From: Lachnospiraceae bacterium UBA1818
GTDB lineage: Bacteria; Bacillota; Clostridia; Lachnospirales; Lachnospiraceae
NCBI GenBank assembly: GCA_904419285.1
Contig: CAJFQZ010000008.1
Coordinates: 1-64,000 of the forward strand
DNA length: 64,000 nt
Direction of reading: 5' to 3'
In this document: positions 43,571-53,200 of the stretch, in pieces
Position numbering within the stretch: position 1 is the first letter of the stretch
Layout of the letters: each line of letters starts with the position of its first letter
Notes under the pieces: model-generated
What the model was told of the DNA's origin: nothing
What the model saw: only the letters and a program-made list of their open reading frames with translations
The model's database searches: none
Position numbers and translations under genes: made by a program

Positions 43571-44243
43571 ACTGTATCTCTCCAAGTATTTCCGCTGCAT
43601 TTTTCAATGCGTTCTCATAAGTATAATAGCTTCCCGCGGCAAGTGCCTTCTGAACGGTCGGCTGTGAGATGGACAGCCTTGCCGCCGTATTCTGCTGTCC
43701 GTCGCCGTACACGAGCATATCCCAAATGATCTCCCTCTGCCGCTCGGTCCACCCCTCTTCCACCACATACAGCAGGTCGAAGACTGTATTCAAAAGGACT
43801 TCCTTATCGCGGTCCTCTTCCTCCATCTTCAGGCAGAGATCTGCCGGAACCGGCCGGTTCTTCTTCTCCCTCTCCTTGAGAACTTCGACAGCCTCACGCG
43901 CCCGATAATAGCCGGGGCCGTCCGCTCCCAGCGCCATCTCTCTTCTGATGTCTGTGGTGATCGTTCCAAATCCGATTCCAAACCGAAGCCGGACCGGGTA
44001 CATCTCCATCTTGATCTCATTGATCATGTTCAGGATATTCTTCCCGCTGCACAGAAGTCCCTGAAATTCATCTCCCAGGGTGATCAGATAGCTGGAGACA
44101 ATGTCTTCCTCATACTTTCTGTTCAGCCGGTCCAGAACCTTCTGCAGACGCTTCTGCGCCTCTTTTCTATTCTCCAGTTTTCTGGAGTCCTTAATGTCGC
44201 CTATGACGGCGGCGAAGGAATGTCTGTTCTCCAAATACTCCAT
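43563..44243 (-). CDS. satD: SatD family regulator-like protein
   Basis: 226 residues from ATG 44243 with GGAGGGAG upstream; an earlier in-frame ATG lacks a site. AAVIGDIKDSRKLENRKEAQ opens the SatD pattern, followed by LITLGDEFQGLLC and VRLRFGIGFGTITTDI, a cyclase-like fold. The last 60 residues form a helix-turn-helix (RLSISQPTVQKALAAGSYYT). SatD members are poorly studied; one was linked to acid tolerance in streptococci. The HTH and a long inverted repeat just before its promoter suggest autoregulation. It is coupled to the DUF3307 gene by overlap. Confidence 0.87.
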   Translation of the reverse strand: MEYLENRHSFAAVIGDIKDSRKLENRKEAQKRLQKVLDRLNRKYEEDIVSSYLITLGDEFQGLLCSGKNILNMINEIKMEMYPVRLRFGIGFGTITTDIRREMALGADGPGYYRAREAVEVLKEREKKNRPVPADLCLKMEEEDRDKEVLLNTVFDLLYVVEEGWTERQREIIWDMLVYGDGQQNTAARLSISQPTVQKALAAGSYYTYENALKNAAEILGEIQYD

Positions 44244-44264
44244 GTCTCTCCCTCCTATATCCAC

Positions 44265-44293
44265 AGTATATAGCAGGAAACATGAATATTCAA
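44265..44293 (-). promoter_or_regulatory. Promoter of satD
   Basis: TTGAAT (44293-44288), 17-base spacer, TATACT (44270-44265) on the minus strand, with an inferred leader of about 15-20 bases before ATG 44243. Confidence 0.65.
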
Positions 44294-44350
44294 GATTTAT
44301 TCATATTTTTGGCTATAAATTAAAAATATAGCCAAAAACACGAATAAATC
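44294..44350. repeat. Long inverted repeat directly upstream of the satD promoter
   Basis: Arms of 24 bases (44294-44317 and 44327-44350) match at 22 positions around a 9-base AT centre; each contains gatttattc and tttttggctata. It abuts the -35 box. With no GC-rich stem it is a weak terminator for the TraX gene but a good candidate binding site for the SatD HTH. Confidence 0.7.
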
Positions 44351-44373
44351 AGCAGAAATCTGAGAACCCCCAA

Positions 44374-45120
44374 TCAGACGAAGAATATCCGAATGATCCC
44401 GAGGATCAGCAGATGCACCGGATAAAACAGATAGAAGAACCACTTTGAAAACGTTCTTCCCCGTTCCATCCGTTTTCCGTTATAGAAGCAGACGACTGTG
44501 ATTCCCGCCGCCAGGATCCCCGCTGCCGACAAAACGGCATCGATCAGGCTCTGCATGGTCTGAGCCGCGCTGACGCCGGACGAAAAGCTGAGAAAGGCAA
44601 ATACCGCCGCTCCGATGAGAAACGCATTCCACACTTTTCTTTTGTCCCCTCCGGCACTGGCAAACAGAAGGGTAAACAGCGGCGCAGCGAGCGCCCAGTC
44701 TGAAAACAGAGAAATCAGAAAAAGCACGGCAATCAGTACGCCTGCAAGGATCCCGTCCCGCACATTTTCCCTTACATACAGGATGCCGAAGCACAGCAGC
44801 AGAGTAAAGATCATATTGAACCCGCAGAAGGAAATGATCCTCTCCCCTGTATACGCCTCGGAAAATGCAAGGCAGAACGGGATCTCCGAGAGCAGGGCGA
44901 ATATCGCCAGACGTCCGGCGTATCGCTTTTTTGAATGGGTATAGTGATATCCCTCCACAAGAAAATAGCACATCACCGGCGCGGTGAAATATCCGATATC
45001 CACAAGGAGCGTAAACAGCGGGGTACCCGGCGTGAGAAATATATTCGCAATATGGTTCAGGAGCATGGTAAACATGGCGATATATTTGATCACATCACGG
45101 TTCAATCCTTTTCCCTTCAT
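44374..45120 (-). CDS. TraX family membrane protein
   Basis: 248 residues. LNRDVIKYIAMFTMLLNHIA is the TraX opening with the conserved N-H, then about eight membrane segments and YFLVEGYHYTHSKKRYAGRL, FGFNMIFTLLL-like central repeats (here CGFNMIFTLLLCFG) and FYLFYPVHLLILG at the end. TraX of the F plasmid acetylates pilin; chromosomal TraX proteins of Firmicutes are of unknown role, probably acyl or acetyl transfer at the membrane. The ATG overlaps the stop of the MATE relic upstream by four bases, so translation still runs through the relic. Confidence 0.88.
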   Translation of the reverse strand: MKGKGLNRDVIKYIAMFTMLLNHIANIFLTPGTPLFTLLVDIGYFTAPVMCYFLVEGYHYTHSKKRYAGRLAIFALLSEIPFCLAFSEAYTGERIISFCGFNMIFTLLLCFGILYVRENVRDGILAGVLIAVLFLISLFSDWALAAPLFTLLFASAGGDKRKVWNAFLIGAAVFAFLSFSSGVSAAQTMQSLIDAVLSAAGILAAGITVVCFYNGKRMERGRTFSKWFFYLFYPVHLLILGIIRIFFV

Positions 45121-45386
45121 CTGTCTGTCCCTTTCTCCTGAAGCTGCCTCCTCTTTCTGTCCATCTCCTCCTGTCCGGGGCGAAATCTCCGGTACACATA
45201 GAACGACAGAAGCACCGTCAGTGTATCCGCCGTCACCTGCGACCAGACGATCCCGTACATCCCGAAAATACTGTTCAGCACGATCAGCTGGCTGATCACC
45301 GCCGGGACGATCATGACCCGGAGAGCTTTCGGGACAGGAAAGTTCTTAAAGACCTGATCCTGCTCTGTTTTTATTTTTTCTTTCAT
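45117..45386 (-). pseudogene. MATE-family transporter reduced by an in-frame internal deletion
   Basis: 89 codons. The first part (FPVPKALRVMIVPAVISQLI) matches the N-terminal helix of MATE exporters; the second (FGMYGIVWSQVTADTLTVLL, then FYVYRRFRPGQEE) matches their last helix and tail. About 360 central codons are missing, and the join after VLN keeps the frame. The gene retains its start, and its stop overlaps traX (ATGA). The product, if made, is a two-helix membrane peptide and cannot transport. Confidence 0.75.
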
Positions 45387-45446
45387 TCTAAATCCATCTC
45401 TTATTTCTTAATTTTTTTCAGGATCTGTATATCCCGCTTTCCGAAG

Positions 45447-45578
45447 TTATTCATGAAGCTCGATCGGAAGTCCGTCCGGATCTGCGAAAAAAGTAAATCT
45501 CTTTCCGGAAAACAAATCTTTTGATTTCTCATAATCGGAAACAATAATTGCAATATGATGTATGATCGACAATCTCAT
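45447..45578 (-). pseudogene. VOC/glyoxalase-family gene reduced by an in-frame internal deletion
   Basis: 43 codons from ATG 45578 (GGGGG site upstream) to TAA. MRLSIIHHIAIIVSDYEKSK is the first strand of a vicinal-oxygen-chelate protein with its metal histidine, and FTFFADPDGLPIELHE its last strand with the metal glutamate. Full-length relatives have about 125 residues, so about 80 are missing at the D-L-F join, without frameshift. It keeps a promoter (45607-45635) and heads the strand that carries the MATE relic and traX. Confidence 0.78.
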
Positions 45579-45606
45579 ATTCATCCCCCTCTCTTATAAC
45601 TCTATA

Positions 45607-45635
45607 AGTATAGCATCAATATCTGTTTTGCTCAA
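45607..45635 (-). promoter_or_regulatory. Promoter of the VOC relic
   Basis: TTGAGC (45635-45630), 17-base spacer, TATACT (45612-45607) on the minus strand, 29 bases before the relic's ATG. It may now drive the downstream traX gene. Confidence 0.55.
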
Positions 45636-45642
45636 TTTGATT

Positions 45643-46809
45643 CTATCCTCTTTTCCTCAGTCCTTTTCCCGCCGTCAGATACACCACCCCGGCCAGCGGC
45701 ATCGTCACCAGCAGTGCGGGATAGAACAGCCTGATATCCAGTCCCCCGTACAGCGCTCCTCCGATCATCGGCCCCAGCGTCATGCCAAGATCCAGGCCGA
45801 TATAATAGGTACTGTTTGCAAGTCCCCTCTTCTCCCTGCCCGCCAGCAGCATCGCTGCGGACTGGCACACAGAGCTCATGATCCCATATCCGCCCGCCAG
45901 GAACGCCGAAGCCAGGAACATGGCCGCATTGCTGCGCATGGCCGCGAGAAGTACAATGGCGAGGAGCTCCGAGATACAGCTGATCAGCAGAAATACCTGA
46001 AATGGAAGCTTATCGAAAAGATTACGAAGGCTTAATCTGAGCACGATCAGTACCACCGCATAGGATGGGAAAAACATACTCACTGCAATATCCAGTCCCT
46101 GCACCTCCACATAGGTCACAAGAAATGACTGGGTCGCGCAGTACGGGATCGCGAAGAGCATGATGATCAGTGCGATCGGAAGAACTTTGATATCAATCAG
46201 CTCCAGACGCGGTCTTTCTCTCTTCAGCTCCAAAGAGTCGTTCACCGGCTCTCCTTTGTCTCCCACAAACCGTATCACCAGAAGGATCGCAAGGGAAAAC
46301 AGCAGTGCGATGCAGAAAGCAGTACGATAGCCGAACCTCTGATAGACGCTGACCCCGATTGCCGGCGCCACCGCCATCCCGAGCGCGTTCATTGTCCCGT
46401 AAAAACCCATCCCGGAGCCGATCTTCTCCTTGGGAAGCATGTTTGACATCCAGGTGGAGAGACAGACGGAGCAGCAGGCGAAGCCGGCTCCGTTGATGAT
46501 CCGGGAGAATACCACGGTCATCTCATTCGGTGCCAGAATGTATCCTGCACTCGCGATCGTCATCAGTACCACTCCGATAAATGTGAGCTTATATTTGCTG
46601 ATCCGGTCCGCCAGATTGCCGGCGAGAGGCCGGCAGAACAGAGAGCACAGATTCATCAGTCCTCCTACAAAGCCCATGACCGCGGCGGATGCGCCGATGC
46701 TTTCCGTAAATCCTGTGATCAGCGGCGTCACGAGCATGGGGCTGGACATATAGAAAAAGCTGGCGGCAAGCACCAGGATGATGTCTTTCGAATAGAGTTT
46801 CTTTTCCAT
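45643..46809 (-). CDS. MFS transporter
   Basis: 388 residues if started at ATG 46809 (AAGGAG about 12 bases upstream); ATG 46836 is an alternative. Twelve membrane segments. Early motifs are MSSPMLVTPLITGFTESIG and GLMNLCSLFCRPLAGNLADR (motif A, G-x-L-A-D-R), then GAGFACCSVCLSTWMSNMLP. The MFS-1 drug-exporter type fits best; no substrate can be named. Transcribed towards the VOC relic, whose promoter begins at its 3' edge. Confidence 0.88.
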   Translation of the reverse strand: MEKKLYSKDIILVLAASFFYMSSPMLVTPLITGFTESIGASAAVMGFVGGLMNLCSLFCRPLAGNLADRISKYKLTFIGVVLMTIASAGYILAPNEMTVVFSRIINGAGFACCSVCLSTWMSNMLPKEKIGSGMGFYGTMNALGMAVAPAIGVSVYQRFGYRTAFCIALLFSLAILLVIRFVGDKGEPVNDSLELKRERPRLELIDIKVLPIALIIMLFAIPYCATQSFLVTYVEVQGLDIAVSMFFPSYAVVLIVLRLSLRNLFDKLPFQVFLLISCISELLAIVLLAAMRSNAAMFLASAFLAGGYGIMSSVCQSAAMLLAGREKRGLANSTYYIGLDLGMTLGPMIGGALYGGLDIRLFYPALLVTMPLAGVVYLTAGKGLRKRG

Positions 46810-46920
46810 GATGGTCTTTCTCTCCTTCTCTGTCATACTATACTTCTTCCCCTGACGCGGAGGATCTATACTCTCAAAATGCCTGAGAATTCTTCACTCC
46901 CACCATCATATACCCGGTAC

Positions 46921-46970
46921 TTTGAAAAAACAAGGAGACCTGCACAGTATTCTTCACTGTACAGGCCTCC
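46921..46970 (-). terminator. Terminator of the Nat-type ABC operon
   Basis: Arms ggagacctgcacagt (46934-46948) and actgtacaggcctcc (46956-46970) pair with two internal flaws and a 7-base loop; the minus strand continues TTGTTTTTT. It lies 40 bases after the permease stop. Confidence 0.8.
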
Positions 46971-47009
46971 GTCCGTTTTATTCTGTTGTCAATCCCTTTG
47001 ATACAGGTC

Positions 47010-48266
47010 TTACTTCTCCCGGATCTTCTTGAGCGCCGTGGTAAACTTGATCGGATTGCCGTACATCAGCGTTCCGAACCGGAAGATCTTCGCCGCCAGG
47101 ACTCCCGCGCCCACACAGAACACGGCGAGCAGCGCTCCGGAGAGGATGATCTCCCACATCTCCACACTTCCCATGGCGATCCGGATCAGCATGCCATTGC
47201 TCGAGGTGAACGGAATAAAGGAAGACACCTTTATGAGCATACCGTTGCTGTCATTCATGCCGAAGATCGCAATGAAGAAGGAAATCATATAGATCATCAG
47301 CACCGGCATGGAAGCCTTGCTGATATCCTCTGTCTTGGACACCAGAGCGCCCAGCATGCCGAAGCAGAATGCATACAGCAGATATCCCATCATTCCGAAT
47401 ACAGCGAATGCCACCCACACCGGAGCCGGTATGTCGAATACATTGTCCAGCAGGCCGCCCCAGCTGTCCTTGAAGAACTGATAAGCGCCCACTGCGCTTC
47501 CCAGGATCAGCGCGCACTGGATCAGTCCCGCGATCGCTCCAGCGAGGACCTTGCCGAAAATCAGGCTGCTGCTGTCAACACTCGTCACAAGGATCTCAAT
47601 GGCACGGTTGCTCTTCTCGGTCGTCACGGAAGTCGCGATCATCTGCCCATAGAAAATGAGCAGGAAATACAGGATCATGATCAGCATGTATGTATACGCA
47701 TAATTGCTGACGCTGTCCTTTCCAAGGATCTGCGTCTCATACACCGGCTGGGTCTGATACAGCGTCTCGATCTCCGCCGGATCAATTCCCTGCTCTGAGA
47801 GCACCTGTGCACGGTAAGCCGCTGCCGCTGCGGCAGAGAAAGCTTCCTGCATGGTATCTGACATAGACCGGTTCTCCACCACATAGGTATAATGCAGCAG
47901 ATCTTCCACGATGAATCCGGCCTCCGCCGTTCCGTCATTCACAGCATCCTCCACCTGATCCTTGTCAGTGCATTCCATCCACTTGATATTCATTCCCATG
48001 GCCGCGGAGAACGCCTCCGGATCTGCAATGCTTCCGTTTTCATCCAAAAGCGCTACGGTCTCCTCTGAGTTCTCGCCGGAACTCTCTTCTGTTTCCACAG
48101 TGCTCTCCTCTGAGGCGGAGGAGCCTCCTTCTACTGCCGTGATGATGCCCGGCAGCGCGATGATGCCTACTGCCAGCACGATCAGGATGATCGTTGTCAG
48201 GAGGAAGCTTTTATTCTTAAAATAGTTATTCAGCTCAAATCTTAATACCGTCAGAAACTGTTTCAT
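47010..48266 (-). CDS. ABC-2 permease, NatB-like
   Basis: 418 residues. One N-terminal membrane segment (FLLTTIILIVLAVGIIALPG), an extracytoplasmic domain of about 190 residues rich in S and E (SSASEESTVETEESSGENSE), then five more segments from about 215. This layout fits NatB-type exporters of sodium or peptide/lantibiotic substances. The start overlaps the ATPase stop by four bases (48263-48266). It is likely to export a toxic compound or Na+; the substrate is not readable. Confidence 0.88.
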   Translation of the reverse strand: MKQFLTVLRFELNNYFKNKSFLLTTIILIVLAVGIIALPGIITAVEGGSSASEESTVETEESSGENSEETVALLDENGSIADPEAFSAAMGMNIKWMECTDKDQVEDAVNDGTAEAGFIVEDLLHYTYVVENRSMSDTMQEAFSAAAAAAYRAQVLSEQGIDPAEIETLYQTQPVYETQILGKDSVSNYAYTYMLIMILYFLLIFYGQMIATSVTTEKSNRAIEILVTSVDSSSLIFGKVLAGAIAGLIQCALILGSAVGAYQFFKDSWGGLLDNVFDIPAPVWVAFAVFGMMGYLLYAFCFGMLGALVSKTEDISKASMPVLMIYMISFFIAIFGMNDSNGMLIKVSSFIPFTSSNGMLIRIAMGSVEMWEIILSGALLAVFCVGAGVLAAKIFRFGTLMYGNPIKFTTALKKIREK

Positions 48267-49177
48267 GCCTGATCACCTGCCTTTTCCACGAAGATTTCCG
48301 TCAGAGACGGCTCATAATTTCCATATTCCTCGGGAACCAGGTTCCGCTCCAGGAATTCTTTCAGAAGAAGCTCCCGGGTACATCCCTCTTTCATCTCGGC
48401 GATCACCTGATCCTTCCGCTTCCCGACAACATGCAGCAGGTCTCCCATATAGTCCCTGATCATCTGCTCGGGCTCCTGATACTCCGCGCCCAGGCTGATC
48501 ACAAGTCTGTTGTGTCCGTACTCCCGTTTGATCTGATCCAGATTGCCGGACAGAACGATCTCGCCGTGATTGATGAGCACGATATCCTCGCAGAATTCTT
48601 CCACGTAACTCATCTGATGGCTGGAGAAGATCACCAGTTTTCCGGCTTCGATCTGCTCCCTGATCACATCCTTTAAGATCTGTGAATTCACAGGGTCCAA
48701 TCCGCTGAATGGCTCGTCCAGGATCACGAGATCCGGATCACACACCAGAGTCTGCGCCAGCTGCACTTTCTGCTGGTTTCCTTTTGACAGAGTCTCCAGC
48801 TTCCTCTGGGCATACTCTTCCACCCCGAGACGCTTCAGCCAGCGCTCTGACTGCCGCTTTGCGTCAGAGCGGCTGCTTCCCCGGAGCTGGGCAAGGTAGA
48901 TCAGCTGCTCCTGCACTCCTTTCTTCGGATACAGTCCCCTCTCCTCCGGAAGATAGCCGATCCGGAAATCCCTGGGATGAAACGGCTTCCCGTCCACAGT
49001 AATGGTTCCCGAATTAGCCCGGAAGACATCCATCAGGATGCGGATCGTCGTCGTCTTTCCTGCGCCGTTCCGTCCGAGAAGACCAAGCGCTCTGCCGCTT
49101 TCGATGGAAAAAGAGATTCCGTGGAGCACTTCTTTATCTCCAAAACTTTTTCTCAGGTCTTTTACTTCCAGTTTCAT
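48263..49177 (-). CDS. ABC ATPase, NatA-like
   Basis: 304 residues. LGLLGRNGAGKTTTIRILMD (Walker A), FRIGYLPEERGLYPKKGVQE (Q-loop of the NatA type), LSKGNQQKVQLAQTLVCDPD (signature L-S-K-G-N), LVILDEPFSGLDPVNSQIL (Walker B and D-loop), VIFSSHQMSYVEEFC (H-loop). A C-terminal extension of about 85 residues follows, as in NatA and related exporter ATPases. It pairs with the overlapping permease gene. Confidence 0.93.
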   Translation of the reverse strand: MKLEVKDLRKSFGDKEVLHGISFSIESGRALGLLGRNGAGKTTTIRILMDVFRANSGTITVDGKPFHPRDFRIGYLPEERGLYPKKGVQEQLIYLAQLRGSSRSDAKRQSERWLKRLGVEEYAQRKLETLSKGNQQKVQLAQTLVCDPDLVILDEPFSGLDPVNSQILKDVIREQIEAGKLVIFSSHQMSYVEEFCEDIVLINHGEIVLSGNLDQIKREYGHNRLVISLGAEYQEPEQMIRDYMGDLLHVVGKRKDQVIAEMKEGCTRELLLKEFLERNLVPEEYGNYEPSLTEIFVEKAGDQA

Positions 49178-49221
49178 AAGTTCCTTCCTTTCCCTTATAG
49201 ATTGAATGAGCTTTGTCTCTC

Positions 49222-49245
49222 ATTGTATTAATACTATCATACAAT
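49222..49245. promoter_or_regulatory. Inverted repeat upstream of the Nat-type operon
   Basis: attgtat (49222-49228) / atacaat (49239-49245), 10-base gap, 45 bases before the ATPase start. It could be the site of a GntR-like repressor encoded elsewhere. The rest of 49178-49384 shows nothing I can name. Confidence 0.4.
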
Positions 49246-49384
49246 CATAAAAAAGAGAAGAAGAAAATTCTTAATTTTTTACTTCTGGTTTCTGTTCACA
49301 TAAACAGCCTCAGTTCGAAGTACGGACCTGGAACACGGCAGCGCGGCGAGTGAACATACGGGCAGAATCAGATGTGAGCAGTAA

Positions 49385-50236
49385 CTACTTCTGAGGCTCT
49401 GCCCTCCTCCTGCCCAGTTCCCAGAACGCCACTGCGCTGGCGGCAGCCACATTCAGCGAATCCACGCCGTGAGCCATCGGTATTTTGATCGTATAATCAC
49501 ATCTCTCGATCGTCCCGTCCATCAGCCCGTCGCCCTCTGTCCCGAGGATGACAGCCAGCTTCTTTTCCCGCCGCAGCCGCTCATCGTCAATATCCGCCGA
49601 TTCACTGCGAAGCGCCATAGCCGCAGTCCGATATCCAAGCCTGCCAAGGAACGCCATTCCCTCTTCCGGCCACTTTCCCGCTTCCTCTTCTCTCAGGATC
49701 GTCCATGGGATCTGGAACACGGTTCCCATGCTCACGCGGATCGCCCGCCGGTAGAGCGGATTGCTGCATCCGGGAGTGAGCAGGACTGCGTCCATGTTCA
49801 GTGCAGCGGCAGAGCGGATGGCTGCTCCCACATTAGTCGGGTTCATGACATTCTCAAGGATGGCGATGCGCTCCGCATTTCTGCAGATTTCCCGAACAGA
49901 CGGAAGTGCCCTGCGCCGCATGGCGCAGAGCATCCCCCTGGTCAGTTTATATCCGGTGAGCTGAGTCAGCACCTCGAACTCTGCGATATAGACCGGAATG
50001 TCTCCGCAGCGTGACAGGATCTTTCCCGTCTCACCTTCATCTATATGCCGCTTCTCTGCGAGAAAGGAAACCGGCTCATATCCGGCATCCAGCGCCCGCC
50101 CGATCACTTTGGGACTCTCCGCAATGAAAATGCCGTCCTCCGGCCTGTCCTTATTCAGAAGCTGCGCCTCCGTCAGTCTTGCATAGACGTCCAGCTCAGC
50201 CGCATTAAAATCTATGATCTCGATAACATTCCCCAT
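49385..50236 (-). CDS. TrmH/SpoU-family RNA 2'-O-methyltransferase
   Basis: 283 residues from ATG 50236 (GGAGAAG upstream), one base after the preceding gene. The N-terminal RNA-binding part (LTEAQLLNKDRPEDGIFIAE, then SPKVIGRALDAGYEPVSFL) leads to the SPOUT knot: ENVMNPTNVGAAIRSAAALN (motif 1 with N and R), VILGTEGDGLMDGTIERCD (motif 2) and IPMAHGVDSLNVAAASAVAF (motif 3), which binds S-adenosylmethionine. It methylates ribose in rRNA or tRNA; the exact nucleotide cannot be told. It is co-transcribed with the NRPS-like gene, an odd pairing probably without functional meaning. Confidence 0.93.
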   Translation of the reverse strand: MGNVIEIIDFNAAELDVYARLTEAQLLNKDRPEDGIFIAESPKVIGRALDAGYEPVSFLAEKRHIDEGETGKILSRCGDIPVYIAEFEVLTQLTGYKLTRGMLCAMRRRALPSVREICRNAERIAILENVMNPTNVGAAIRSAAALNMDAVLLTPGCSNPLYRRAIRVSMGTVFQIPWTILREEEAGKWPEEGMAFLGRLGYRTAAMALRSESADIDDERLRREKKLAVILGTEGDGLMDGTIERCDYTIKIPMAHGVDSLNVAAASAVAFWELGRRRAEPQK

Positions 50237-50237
50237 C

Positions 50238-53200
50238 CTACTTCTCCGTAAAGCTGATCTGCTTCGGCACAAGACATGGTTCCACTTTCTCCGCTATGTA
50301 AGCCTTAAGTTTCTCCAGATCCGGTTCTTCGCTTCCCACTATGTCCGCGCACAGTATGAGTCTGTGTTCCGGTCCCCAGCACGTATAGGCCTCAGCGTGG
50401 TCGATCCCGCCGTAACTCATGATTGTTTCCTCAAGCCTTCCCAGATCCAGGTATTCCCGTCCGGTCAGATTCTCAGTCATGACCGTTCGTCCGCATCTCT
50501 CCAGCACATCCAGCGTGCCGTCCGGGAGGATCCTTGCATTCAGTCCTGTCTGATAGAGGACGCCCGCTCCGTAAGGATTCGTGATCTTGTCCGTCCAGTT
50601 CTTTGTCGGACGGTCCATAATGTAGAGAGTTCCCCATGCTCCGTACGGCTGCTTGCGGCAGGTCTCATCAAAAACATAAGCCTTGACGAGAGTATCCTTG
50701 GAAACATCGTGGATCAGCTGGAATCCCGCTGCATCATTGACCGCTCCCGCTTTCAGGATATAGTGCTTCGGGAAAAGGTGTTCCGGAAGATGCTTCTTCA
50801 GGCGGCGGACCGACGGCTCCGTCAGCATCGCCTCCATGATGACATCCATGCACTCCATAAAGACCTTGAGCTGCTGCTCGTCAAAACGGTTCTTCCAGTA
50901 TCTCAGCTCATAATAATAGAAACCTTCCTTATTGGACATTACCTGCAGATGGAACGGCAGTGAATCCAGCTGCAGCGGCTCTCTGTGCGCCGGCGCCCCT
51001 CCGATCTCATCAAGGTTCAGGATATCCCCCTGATACTGGAAGAACATCTCATCCGCATGGAGCGCGGAGATATGGCAGCGCATGGTCTCCATGATCTGAC
51101 GTGCAGATCTGCCCAGAAGCTGCGGCACTGTCTCGTGAGGTATGTTTGTGTAGCGGAACAGGTAGCTTAAGAACAGCGGTCCCGCCAGCCTTGTCCAGCG
51201 GCTGTCCGTACGTCCGCTGTGGATACTCGTGCAGACCACATCCTTCTCATTGCTGAAAATGCCGATACAATAATTATAAGCGGTCAGGAACATCACATTC
51301 TCTGACACTCTGTGCTTCCTGCAGAAAGCATTCAGCTGGTTCGGACTGATCGTAAACCTTCCTCTGAGCGAAGCGTTCTCTCCGCGCTCAAGGTCATGGA
51401 AATCACGGAGCGTGAGAATGCTCTTCCGGATCCGGATGCCTTTCATCAGCTCTCTGTAGTATGCGATATCCTGTTCTCTCTTGCCCTTTCCGTCGCGCGC
51501 CTTTTCATCCAGTACATACTCGAACAGTGTGTACTTTTCCTTTTCCACCGGTTTTCCCGCATACAGGTCATTCAGATCCTCGAACAGGATCTTCAGCGTC
51601 ATTCCGTCTCCCACGATATGGGCAATATCGAGGAACAGGTATTTCGCGCTGTCAGTCTGATAGATCCCCGCGTGGTAGAGCGGCTCATCTTTCTCATACA
51701 TATAGGGCACAAGGAGATGCTTTCTTGTCTCCTCGAATTCCTCATCCGTCTGACGGATGATCGGTATGTCCACCCTCAGATCGTCATGGCGGAAGCTCTT
51801 GTACACTCCCTCGTCCAGCTGGATGATGGACTTCAGGCCCGGATGTACATCGAACAGATCTTCCACTGCCTTCTGCAGCCGTTCCAGGTCAATACTGTCG
51901 TCAAGACGGATCAGGGACGGAAGGTTCGCGGTCGTGTTCCCTTTCATCACATATGCAAAATAGATCTGCAGATTGGTCAGCGGGTAGACCGGACGGACAG
52001 AATAGTCCACTTTCTCTTCCTTCAGCGTCTCTTTATAATATGCCTCCAGCTTTTCAACCGTAGCGTGGGACATCAGGTCATCCAGTGTGATGGAAAAATC
52101 CATATTGTCCGCCAGCTCTGTCAGAAGGAGAACGCTTCCCATGGAGTCCATGCCGGCCCTGTAGAAATCCGTATCGATGCCGAAATCCTGATGGCCCAGG
52201 ATTCCCGCCACGATATCGTAGATCTTCTGCTGAAGGTCATCTTTCGGCATGACGAGCTTTTTCCGGTTCTCTTCCTCTGCCTTCTTCTGGCTGAAATAAT
52301 TCGAGCGCTTGATCTTTCTGGAACTGGTCTTCTCAAAGGGATCCTTGCGCACACGGAAGTTAAGAATCCTCTTAAAAGAAGGCAGCTTCTGATTGATCTT
52401 CGCGATACTCTCTCCCACAGCTCCTTCAATATCCGTAATGCCGCACGTCTCCGCATACTTGAAGTTCGGATAAATCTCTGCTGTGATCACATCATTTTCC
52501 TCAAAGACAAGGATGTCCTCCACGATCGTCTCATCGGCAAACATATTCTCGATCTGCTCCGGCGCGACATTTTCCCCGTTGCTCAGGATAATGAGGTTCT
52601 TCTTACGCCCTGTAAGGTAAAGGAAATTCTCGTCATCCACATATCCGATATCACCGGTGCACAGCCACCCGTCCTCAGTGATCGCTTTGGCGGTATTCTC
52701 CGGATCTTTATAATATCCCATCATAACGGAAGGGCTCTTGACCTGGATCTCACCGTCCACGATCCGGACCTGGCAGCGGTCCACGATCCTTCCTACCGAC
52801 GCGATCTTATCCGGGCGGTCCCACACTGCGGTCGAGATGACAGGCGAACACTCAGACATGCCGTAGCCCTGCCCGATGGAAATGCCCAGCTCCTGATAGT
52901 TCTTCGCCAGTTCCGGAGTGAGATATCCTCCACCGCAGGATACTCTGCGCAGACGTCTTCCGAATACCTCCGCCTTTGCCTCTTCCACGCTCTTGTCCGG
53001 ATTCTGCTTCCTGAGAAGACAGAAACGGTTATAAAGCGCCTTCGCCACCATCGGTACTGCACGGAATGCCGTGGGCTCGAAAAGGAGCAGATGGTCCGCC
53101 AGTCTGCTCATATCCCTGTTCAGGCACAGGATATTCCCGTAGCGCAGTGAGACAAGCACATCACAGTTGATGCAGAATACATGGTGGATCGGAAGGATAT

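Noticed and set aside
51312..53150. 612-codon plus-strand frame opposite the NRPS-like gene
   Set aside because: Mirror of a high-GC coding strand; no ribosome site or recognisable domain.
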